Shown here: positions 36,598 to 47,600 of the stretch, one piece after another | How the letters are laid out: every line of letters begins with the position of its first letter | How positions within the stretch are numbered: the stretch's first letter is position 1 | From: Styela clava | Lineage: Eukaryota > Chordata > Ascidiacea > Stolidobranchia > Styelidae | Assembly (NCBI RefSeq): GCF_964204865.1 | Contig: NC_135258.1 | Location: forward strand, 15,305,001-15,369,000 | Direction: 5' to 3' | DNA: 64,000 nucleotides | Position numbers and translations under genes: made by a program | The notes under the pieces: model-generated | What the model saw: only the letters and a program-made list of their open reading frames with translations | Databases searched by the model: none | Told to the model about the DNA's origin: nothing

Positions 36598-39299
36598 TCA
36601 AGCACTTGAAATATCGGAGAAATTGACGTTTCCGTTATTTGTTTTTCCCTGAACTTGGTTGATGACGTCACTGGGTCCAAATCCGGGAACATTTTTCTGT
36701 GGTTCCGTGCAACAACCCGTAGCTCTTATAACAAAAACAACGCACACTATGACCATAACTAATAAAATATCGTGAAATAGTAAAGCCACCATAGCCCCAC
36801 CTACATCGATCCACATGTACGACCCATAAGATGAATCGTGCATTATGACGTCAACGCCTGGAAAAAAATTGTGAACAATCAGAAAATAGAACGCAGTGAC
36901 TATTAAGCAAAATCAAATAACTAACATCCACAACAATGTTTAAAATTAAACGCTTTGGGTACGGACTATAGTTTGAAAGCAATAATGGTGAAAATATATG
37001 CAATGGCGTATAGAGCCCATATTATCAATTCAGAGTATAACTTAGTACTCAGTGATGTTATTCAAAATTATGGAAACAGGTTCTTTTTTCAACAAATAAA
37101 TCAGTCATTGACAACATATCCCTCAACCATGTCGAGCCTAATTGTTGGTATCTATAGCTTTGCCGAACACCCTAAATTCCATCACTGCCTTACTCATTTT
37201 CAATTATTATAGCATTCTCAAGCGAAATAACTTTATTTTAAAACTGTACAGTAAACTTAAAGCATATATAACTTACTATCTTGGTTGACGGTATTATTAT
37301 TAACTGGATTTATGATTCCGTCATCGTTACACAGGCCCGGGCATGCGCAAGGAGATGATAATATGAAATCCTAAAACGTAGAAATTATATATATGTATGT
37401 TATTCTTTTTTAATTTTAAGAATACAAATTTTTATACTGAACTACCATTGCATTTACATATAAGCACCACCTAACTCAAACAATTCGTGAACAAAAAATC
37501 AAAAGTTTATCAGGAAATATTTCAAATTGCATAATGCGTAATGTTTCATCATTAACAACAATTCAAAAAAGTTACATTCTTAATGCAAATCATACAAGGT
37601 CAATGAAATGAATTAGCTAACTTTTATATCCATGTTCATGTGACATTTTTCCATGACATTTTTCACATTGATTCTGTTTTGAATTTCAGGGATTCCAAAG
37701 TGTTAGAAAAAGTAAAAACTATAATGCTCACATATTCGGTTATGACCAATTCTCCTAGAAACCTCAAGTCGTGTGTATTAACGCCAGCATCGCAGATTAA
37801 CTGAATTCGGGACATTCTGAAAAGCACAAATAAAATCAGAATGAAGGAATATTGAATAAAAAAGCAAGCACGCACAAGATCATAACATTTATTAACATAG
37901 TCCAGCATATATCTATACACAACTTTTTCTATTAACGCGTCTTCAAATGTTTAAAGAGGTGTATACAACTTTATACTTTGAGTGTACGTACATTATCACA
38001 TACAGGGGGGCATTATGTAACGGTGAGTTTCTGCTTATGGTAAATATGGTTTGTTCTTCCTTGTAGGAGATTTTCACATTTCATTACCAGACATAAAAAG
38101 GGTAGAAATAAAATCCATTGTACCTCTGAGCATCTAAAGCGGTGTAATGGATTGAGACCTTTCCGGTGTCTGTGGTGTTGAAATATGCTGAATTTTGTGT
38201 TCCAAGGTCGTAAACATGACTTAGCGTTTTTGTCGACTGAACCACCTAAATTCGATTGCAGGTATAAACAAATTCCAAACAAACAAAGGTATATTCAAAT
38301 TCCATTCATACAGCGATCAAAATATATTGATGCTTGTTTTATTAATCAAAATAAAAACGGCAAAAATAGAATATATTACAAGGTTTACGTAATTTCCTTT
38401 AGAATCAGTTAAAGTTGATTACCGCTAATCCGGTCATGCTTCCCCATGAAAATGGATAACATGGATTATATTTGTAAAGCCACCCATCGCCCCCAGGTAA
38501 GCTGTATGCCGAATCCGTTCCACTTTGCGTTCCCAGTGCTTTTAGATTTATCTGTCCTGTACCGTCTGACATTTCGCACCTAAAGTATCAACAAAATGGT
38601 TTTTAATAGAGGATTATGAAAAAGACATGTTGCGAAAAAGTAAGTGTAAAAACAAATTGAAAATATGTTTTTCTGAAAACTACAATGACTGGCGGCCTTA
38701 GCGTCAACGGGAATAATGTTCAACTAAAATTAAACGAAATGCATGGCAGCCGAAATCACCAACCCAGACAAGTGACCGCATTATCTATATAATTTGTGAT
38801 GAAACAATGTGCTCACGTCGGTTCTTTGCGTAAATGACCTTTTATATTTGATGTGCGTCGCGTTTGCATTGTCTCCGCTTGAATATTTCATAATTTATTA
38901 TATTAGAGTTTGGAATCCCTGATTTAGGCTGTACGAAATACACTTGGGTATACCGTATACCCGGTTGAAGAGCACTGATGTAGAGTATATCTGCACTATA
39001 TATTTGCCAATCAGTGCCATACAGCACGTCATATTTTTGATCATAGACACACGCATAAAATATGACGTCTCAAAGGGGGTCCATTCCTCCAAATTTGAGT
39101 TTTTAAGGGTAAATTTTCCCCCGAGTCTCCCATCTGTATGTAACTTGTGTATAGCATTATGAAATTAAAACTAATAATAACATATATATATACGAACTTA
39201 CTTGCAAGAGTCAATTTTGTTACACGACAACGCCATCACAGTGCTTCGTGACATCATAAAGAAAGCGCAAATGACAAACCAAAGTGTAGTTTGCGCCAT
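36598..39299 (-). CDS. Single-module MRH-like membrane protein
   Basis: Six exons join in frame to 271 aa: 39202-39299, 38423-38579, 38124-38245, 37732-37816, 37277-37370, 36598-36857. A signal peptide is followed by CNKIDSCK, then one module (about 27-165) with CEMSDGTG, LYKYNPC, VVQ, QRMSRIQLIC, GELVITEY and CACPG. A linker leads to one membrane span (about 204-229) containing LLFHDILL, then a 42-residue tail. Exon order and phases equal one module of the larger gene plus its membrane exon. The candidate Gln, Arg, Glu and Tyr are all present. The membrane exon resembles that of the five-module protein (VGG.MV.L.FHD). It parallels CD-MPR next to CI-MPR. Role inferred as a lectin-type sorting or surface receptor; the ligand is unknown. 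Confidence 0.8.
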
Positions 39300-40828
39300 A
39301 TTGTAACTAACTCTCTAATGACGAACTTGATATTACTATTCAAGTCGACTATTTAAATTTAAAAAAAATATGATTTTAACACATTTTGCTAACAATCCCC
39401 ATCACCTTATGTCAGTTGCATATCAATATGTCTATTTTTAATGCTATAGGCTCACTGCTATCAAGTATTTTGTCTTTCTTTTAGGGCCCCGGACCTCATT
39501 TACTTTAGCTAAAATTTTTGAATAAAGCTGATCGGTAAACTAAACATGACTTTCAGTTGCAATAGATTCAAAAAATAAAAGGGGCTCATCAGAAGCAAAA
39601 CTTTAAAAATTAAAAAAATGCAATTATGTAACTGCGTTTATTGCTTTCTCTATACAAATATAATCAAACTGCTCGGCACTACATGTATGCGTTCTGACAT
39701 GCCACCACTGCTCATGTTTATTCACTCGTTGGTATAATGTATCGTTTTATTTACTGTGTTAATTATTGAACATTTATCTCTTTGCATCTTCGTGTCATGG
39801 GACCAATATGCACAAGGTAATAATAATATATTTTACGATGCATACTTTACAATAGAATATTTGATAGAATTATCAGCCACCAAAATGATTTATCATATTA
39901 ACTATCATTAATAACTTGTCTAAAATATTTCTACGTCAGATTTTTTTCCAAGGAGGTTGGATATTTGGAAATCACCGCCTTGTAACTATTTCTTGATCGC
40001 CTATACTTGTGGTTATTCATGTATTGCGTCAATTGGGATATTATGGTGCGTGATGCGTCGCCATGAGTCTGTGTTAAGTGGCGGATTTACCATTAGGCAA
40101 GGTGGACTGAAGCCTGGGGATCATTTTAAATTGTAAAGACTTGTTCCAGAATGAAACCTAATTAAATTTCATGAAACTGAAATTTGCTTAATTTTTTTTT
40201 AATCGGGTCAATAATTCTTGCCACAAAGATTATTCGTTCAAACGGGTAGAGACCAAATACGTTTGACTAAATGAATTCGTTTAAACTTGAAAAACTCTAC
40301 CTTAAATTTAAAAGTGAAACAGTTTAAGTTTAACAGTTTTACCATAATGCCTTCATATTTTGAAAAAAAAATTATGAAATATCAATATCTAGCTATATAT
40401 ATATATACTAATTTATCTAAGCAACAATTAACCTAAAAAATTAGGATATATTTGACTATTTCTGGTCTTTTTTTTTTTATCGCAGAACCGTTCGAAAAAA
40501 TATAAAGCTATATTTAATTATTAGTATGTTTTATTTATCGGCAAGGGGACCATGCCTTCCCACCTCTCGAGACAATAAACGGATGTTAACATTTATTTAT
40601 ACGTCCGATTTCTGCCGCCATGACGTTTTATTACTGTATGAGTTTGACAGAGTGTTTTTAAATTCATTTTACTATCCAATCTACTTAGGTGATTATCGTA
40701 CGTAACTTACCCGTAGTTGAAATTTTGTATTTCACGCAATTTTATTCATGACGTCCTTTATCACATTCATCAAATTTATAACTAACACGAAAACGTCTAC
40801 TACCATGTCATAATGGATTAGTTGTGAC
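39300..40828. other. Intergenic, nothing recognised
   Basis: This is the upstream flank of the single-module receptor. It is AT-rich with short simple repeats, and no exon or bounded element was seen. Confidence 0.5.
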
Positions 40829-42490
40829 CAGTGTTCCCTCTAAGAAAATTTCACACTGCGCAAATATTGTTTTTACTGAACAAGACTATTTTAAGGCTGA
40901 GCAGAATCCTAAATTATTTGCAAATTTGTTAAATGTAGTAATAGTAGCTTATTATATATCATCGGAATGCGAACAAAGCACACGTTTAACTCAAATAGCT
41001 TTTTTTGTTTTCATGCCTTTACAAGGTTTATACATTTTGTCCGTGTTTGTTTTGTTTATTGCTGAATCAAGCGACAATCATCCAAAGAACAATACTTGAT
41101 GTACGATCTCGACATTTTTGTTGTTGAAATATCATTGCTTTCATCAAAATCAGAAATGAAATTTTGCTTGTCTTATGCTCCGAATGATTTTTTTCCCTGG
41201 CGACAAAGTCTATGCTTATCAAAAATTCGAAGCCATAATTTTTGCTTCACCAGGAATGTGGCAATTTAGTGTATGTTGACATGCGACGATTTATTAATTT
41301 GCGGGACAATATTGATGAATTAAGCTTAAAACGTGGTGGAACACTATCTATGTGAGGCTTCATTTCACTTGATGGGGTTTTCAAAACTTCACTTTCTTCA
41401 GCGGTCGGTATTGCGGTGAAAAAGTTCGAACAACCTCCTCTTGCTTCCACGTTTCGCTTAATCGTTAAAGCATCTAGTGCGTCAATGTGCTTTTTTATTA
41501 TTCAAATGGCGTTTTAAATAATCAACTTCTTATTCCCTCCCATGATTTTCTTTTTCCAAATTACTAACAGGTGCCACTTCCCGACAAACTTTGTGGATTA
41601 TCACATTCCTTGACGTGGAATAGTAATAAATTTCGCAAAGTTCAGCAGTTGTTTTAGCTTATGCATACCGGTATCAAGATCGCAAATGAGTGTCGAACAC
41701 TTCACTGTTGTATTTAGCCATTCCACTTTAAAATGAATTTTCTTATTTTTAGCTTTACTTCCCTGAATAGACATTTCACACACAAACGTCAGATAAAGAA
41801 AACTAGTATATTATTGGTTTTGGTTAATATGCTGAATATGAAAACGCTTAAAATTTTTTTTTAGTAATTTCTGGTGAAACATACTCACAACATCGCTATA
41901 TAACATCGGTATCATTCAGTATAAGCTCATGGCCACGTGTGTACCAATCTAGAGATTTAGGAGGCAACAGTGCTAGCACTCGCTCAAACTCAGCCCTTCT
42001 TGAAATTCCAACTAGTTTAACCATATATTTACGGTTCATTAGCCTAACCATACGGCTACGAGCAACCAACAAATTTCCTGTAACAAACAATGGGCACCAG
42101 CTTTGCAACATTTGATACCTATTAAAATTCTAAATTTTCTCATATCTTCATCTGTTTGATTACACTACGAACAATAACAAGATTTAGCCGGGTCGACAAC
42201 ACGAAATCCAGAGCGCGCGATGAAAATTTTAAAAACTGACCCACGCTGGCATACAAAAATTAAGGTATTCGTAACAGACAGGTGTGTGACATCACAATGA
42301 CTAGTGTTTACCAGAATACGCGTGAAACATAAAACGAGCATTCTAGTTGAGCGGTAATAAATATGACATATGAAATATGAGCCACGATTTGAAAACGAAA
42401 TGTTGCAACTGCGCGAGAATGAGATTTTACTGCGCAAATGTTCTAGTGATACTGCGCAATTGCGCGGTTGGCAGCTTAGAGGGAACCTTG
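40829..42490. mobile_element. Non-autonomous hAT element with perfect 8-bp TSD
   Basis: The ends are CAGTGTTCCCTCTAAG and, reverse-complemented, CAAGGTTCCCTCTAAG. The flanking gttgtgac is identical at 40821-40828 and 42491-42498. It is 1,662 bp long. Subterminal CTGCGCAA-type repeats lie near both ends. Internal frames are short and I recognise no transposase. Confidence 0.85.
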
Positions 42491-42540
42491 GTTGTGACGT
42501 TATTGTTAGAGGGTCCTGATAAATAGCATAATCTATAGTG

Positions 42541-43112
42541 CAAGGGTGGGCAACCTTTTTCAGTTTGCGTGCCAAAATAAGCATTATCGACAAAGAAAAA
42601 CATACACTTTCACACAAGTATATATTGAGTTACTTTTTAATAAAATAACAATCTGACAAAATGATTTTATTACTTTTTTCATGCCACATCAGTGTGACAT
42701 CTGCTGCTGCTTTACCACTGACTGAGATTTTACATCAGGTCTATATTTTGAAACTTTCCGAGAAGTACACCAACTACTAGTTTCATCAGTTTGGCTAATC
42801 CTATTACAAAACTTAAAATAAAGTTCATAACTGGGAACAGAGATACACAACCATATGCTGATGAAAACATAAAGAGTAATGCAGTTGCAAAATTTTTCAA
42901 GCACGGAAGATTTTCAAGAATGGTAATCCATATCTGCAATAGTTCTTTTTCTGCACTTCTCTCTTGTATTCCCTCCTTTTATCGCATTCTTCCATTATTT
43001 ACCAACTCAACTCTAAGGTATAATCATTTTTCGCTTTCAATTTTTTTGCTGCCACGAAATTTATTATACACCAAGTTTCATCGGATAAATCAGGGGTTGT
43101 TGCCTACCTCTG
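42541..43112. mobile_element. hAT-like element, approximate ends
   Basis: The left end is CAAGGGTGGGCAACCTTTTT; the right end, reverse-complemented, is CAGAGGTAGGCAACAACCCC. Both are of the GGGCAACC hAT type. The flanks give at best a 6/8 duplication with a shifted end, so the boundaries are uncertain. A second such terminus, CAGGGGTGGGCAAGGGG, starts at 43331 with no partner found. Confidence 0.5.
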
Positions 43113-43865
43113 GACTCTAGGGTTCTCATTGTCTAAATCCGGCTCTGCTCTTGGCAGTTCAGGGCTTACGCGTAATAATACTCAAAAGTAGTCTCCTTTA
43201 CTTCTTAATGAGTGCGGGTGAACTGGTATTGAGCAAATTCTCTTAAAATATTTTCTCGCTATGTCCATTAAAAAAGCTACAACCCTTGTTCAATGTATTT
43301 TCTCGTTCCGAATAGACAATGTGTCTAAAACAGGGGTGGGCAAGGGGTTTGTACCAGGGGTCAAATATTTTGATCATCTAGACTGGCGGGCCATGAAAGT
43401 GTGACGTCAAAAGTTACATTTTATGAACAATATTTACAGTGTTACAAAAGCAAAATTGGAAAATAATAAGCCTCGTGCTAAAACTAAGTTTAATTGCAAT
43501 CTCAACAAATTCCCTGAGCTAATTTTTAGCTGAAACAAAATACCAAAAGAGAGCGAGCTACGCAAAACCAGCGGCACGTGATATGATTGTTTCCCAGAGC
43601 GTCTATTTCCTTGTATATTTCTGCAACAGTAACTAATCACCAATAAGTTAGCAATTAGTGCAGTAGCTCAGAAATTTTTTATATATACACGTCTATGGAT
43701 GTAAACATTGCCATTTTTACGGGGTTTTGGGTGTTGTTTGTCAGTTTTTAGTTGTGTGTCCAAAGATTAGTTTTAAATCAAATTCATCTCTAGTAAATCA
43801 AGTAACTTGAATGTCATTTTGTTTTCAGATGAGTTTTTGTATATTTAGTAAATTTTCTAAAAAAA

Positions 43866-44222
43866 GGGCTGCAATGGGATATACATATTTATCCCGAGAA
43901 TAAGAAAGCCGATAAGACGGCTTAATCATATGACGAACCACGGACACTCGTTCAGTTACCAGTAGCCTACATGTCGGAGTAGGGGATTAGTTAGTCAGTT
44001 ATTTGTTTTTAGAGGCATGGACTTGATGGTAGAGAAAGCCTTAACCTACCAGAGATTACGTGTACTACTCTACGGCGGCGATGAGTCCACCAATCCTTTC
44101 GCACATAACTATCCCCGCATGAGATCGGATCTGCGAACCCACGCGGTGTAATCAGAGGTTCGCGGCGAGCATATTCCTAACGCTCAGCACGATGTACCAC
44201 ACCAGCGAGACTGGGCTAAAAC
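43866..44222 (-). mobile_element. tRNA-like SINE, copy 1
   Basis: On the minus strand it opens with GGTGTGGTACATCGTGCTGAGCG-type sequence, then a B-box-like region (GGGTTCGCAGATCC), a body shared with the copies at 48.5 and 53.9 kb, and an end near ATAAATATGTATATCCCATTG. The A- and B-box arrangement suggests descent from a tRNA. Confidence 0.6.
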
Positions 44223-44671
44223 TAGCTATCAATACCCGCAAGCGATATTTGGATAAATACATTTATGAAAAATGATGGTTTTGAAGCGCCAATTTTTCAA
44301 AATACTCTCAACATGAGCATCAGAAATGTGCATTGTATCTTGTATGTACTTTAGAAAAAAATTCTTGGGTCAAGGGTCGGGGAAACATCCATTTTGATGA
44401 TTCTCCGCAATCCATTTGCACAAAATTACATAGGATTACGTTGTCTTATTGGTTTATATTCTTTTTAAAAAAAATATTGAAATAAAAAAATTATCTGATT
44501 GTTTTACCCTATTCATTTATTATATAAATGTATAAATATATAAATGAATATGTAACTGGGTTTACGTAAATAATAAATAATAAACGATTTTTCGGTCGAA
44601 ATCTCCTCGTGGTCTCAGCGAGCAGACAGACGTATTTGTTGCTGCGAACGGCGACAACAAGTTCTTGCAAA

Positions 44672-47600
44672 ATGGTAAGTACATTTAGTTTACCGAAATT
44701 GTAGTAATAGGATGTACTGACGTAGTATTATTTAATACAAATAAAATTATGTGAATATGTTTTTATATTTCAGAGTGTAGGCCTAGTGGTGAAATTTATA
44801 TAGAATATTTTGTTGCCTGTCTCTTCGCCGCGGTAGGCCAACTTAAGAACTTACAAAACATGAACGTAACTAGTACCGTACCGGTACGGTAACACAGCAA
44901 CATGTTTGCTTATATTGATTGTGTGGTTGTAGGCCTATAATAATTTTCTTATAGTCTGCCAAATATATAATCATTTATATACCTGCATCCTTCTGGACTG
45001 TCAGACTCTGATAACCGATAAGCAATAACCAGATAACTGGAATATATATGGGCAGTACATCACAGTGGTTCGATTTCAAAAATAACCCCTTTATTTGAAG
45101 ACAATTAATTATAAATAAGTTTAAATAGATGTTAAAAAGTTGATAAACCAAGCAATTTTGACAACCCGAATCTTGAGGTTTCACAAACTGAGACAATTCC
45201 AGAATTCACAATCATTATTCGGACCTCCTGAAGTAGGGTGGCTTACCCACTTTGCGGCCATGACCTATCTGCGACCATCAACTTCATCGATTGAATTAAT
45301 GTCGAAAAAATTAACGAACCGCGACGATATTTCTCACGCGTTATCGTCCACTTATCCCTCGTAGCTCGGCGAAATTACACTAAAATGCGGCCACAAATAA
45401 AAAAGTTAAGACCGAAAACCTGACCGAAGAAAAAAAACAGACCATTTTACCATGTCGCCAACTACCCATTGTTCCTTTAAAAAAGCTTGAAAATCCATAC
45501 AAATATAAGAGATAAAGAGATGAAACTTGGCAGGTGGGTAGAGTTGTGTTGCTTTTAACCATCTTTAAAGTTTCGCGTTTCTACATTCAAAGTAGGGGGG
45601 TGCGCATTTCCAATACGTCAATAATATCTTTGTCAACTAATTTGCGACCACCGTGTTTTTGTCTGTTTGATTGCTGTGATGCGGTGCTTTGTTTATAATT
45701 TGAAGAATTTTGTTCGAAATAACCGTGTTCTCAAAATATATGACGGTCAGAAATGCAATTAGAAGCCCATTTTTTCACGCATGGCTGCGTATGCCCTAGT
45801 CTCGACGCAGCAGAAACGATGTTCAAGGCTTGTAATCCGTGATCGCACACTGGTCGTTCGGTCGCAAATACGTCTTCAGAGTCTCGTACTTTGGTGGTTT
45901 GTTTAGCTTTAACCCCTGGTCGTAGAAAGTTAATTCGAAGTTCAGCGTGTAGAATAAATGCCAATGCACCTACGGTGAAAAAATTAACGGGTTTGAAATA
46001 TTGGTTTTTGTTTTATAGCGGTTTGAATGAAATCGTCCGCAGACTGGCTACACCAACCTATGCGCACCAAGATGGCGCACAACCTGAAGTCAAGTTGTGT
46101 TCCAGGTTAGGGTTCAGGTTGTGCGACAGCTTGGTGCGCATACTTCAGGAGTACCCATTATTCTCTAAACAATTTTGTTTGTTTCAGTTGTACATTCTGT
46201 ACGAACACGCAACTGGATATTCGCTGTTTCATGTGCAAGAAGTAGAAGAAGTTGGAGCACTGTTGCCGACAGTCGAGAGAGCAATCACAGATGTCGCTCT
46301 ATTCAAGACCATTGTTAAATTGATTGCATTTTCTCCATTTAAGTCGGGAACTAATGCACTGGACAATGCTAACGCTATTTCTGAAGGTTAGTATACACTC
46401 TTACCAGCTATTCCTATGCCAAACTAAAGACCAATACCTAGAAGAACGATAGTTGTTTTATACAAACCATTGGCTGTTTATCCAGACCCTCTGATAGAAT
46501 GCATGAAATGCTTCATTGTTCAGAAGACTTAACAGTTTTGAATCTGATTTTCTTAGTGTTGTTCTTTACTGTTTTCTTTGTGTCAAATGCATGTGATCTG
46601 ATGAATCGTACCTCTTTCATTTGTTTATTATCCTGGTTTTGCCCTTTTTGAAAATAAATGGTTAAGTATTATAGTAAGCTCAAATCATAACCATATTTTA
46701 CTCATTTACACAATCACAATGGTAAAGCTGATAAGACTGCTTGAGCATATGGCATACCACGACCACTGACTGACTTGAGTGGTGAAATTACCCACTTTAA
46801 TAGATTAATCTATTCTGCATCATTTCAAATAGAAATTGAACATCTCCAAGAAATTCTAAAAACCTGTCGCTTTTGCTTCCTAACAATAAAACATTTCTTT
46901 TATCAAATATACCCAAATTCGGCATGTTTACGCATATTTCTATTACGTATATTATGACTTCTTATTTCAAAATTCTATGACTTTGTTAACCTTCTTTTCA
47001 TAATAATATCTTCTTCTAGGTATTGTTCATGATGATTTGAAATTGTTTCTGGAAACTAATGTTCCAACTGGTAAAAAAGCAAAGAAATCAGGGTTCGAAC
47101 TTGGTGTGTCTGATACAAGAATAACGGCAACAATACAGGATGAACTTGGAATCAAATGTGCAGTTGGGGACGCTGTAACAGAAATATTCAGGGGTAAAGT
47201 ATAAGGACAGAATTTAGGACCGAAACCCCTTTTTCGACTTTTTTCGTAAAATAGTTAGTTGTTTTGCCTCAAGTGTCATTAATTTTTTAACTTGATACTG
47301 TTATAATCGAGAAGTCACGTTTTTTGATTCTATTTATAGGATTTTTGGATGAGCAATATTCATCAGCCTCTTCTCTTAGTGTCCAATATTTTAGTATGAA
47401 ATTCACCATATATCGAAGTAAATGACAAGCTTGGGGAAAAAATTGTATTCAAGAATGGAGACCCTTCTTGTCCTTAATTCAGTATAAACCCATGTTTGTA
47501 GATGTGGTTTATGTTGCGTTCTAGAGAAAATTAATCAAAATGGAGCATTTTATACTGTGCATTGAAATTCTTTTATCAGTTTCCTTATGTTTCTGAATTT

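Noticed and set aside
42165..42617. 150-codon minus-strand frame
   Set aside because: It crosses the right end of the hAT element at 42490 into flanking DNA and resembles no transposase.
44675..46187. GGCCTG repeat expansion in Nop56 intron 1, as in human SCA36
   Set aside because: I looked for a GGCCTG array in this intron and saw none.
45891..46391. 166-codon plus-strand frame
   Set aside because: The right part is Nop56 exon 2; the left part is intron 1 including the MITE.
46590..46770. Possible second C/D snoRNA in Nop56 intron 2 (TGATGA with a distant CTGA)
   Set aside because: The box C lacks the purine, the spacing is too long and no terminal stem forms.
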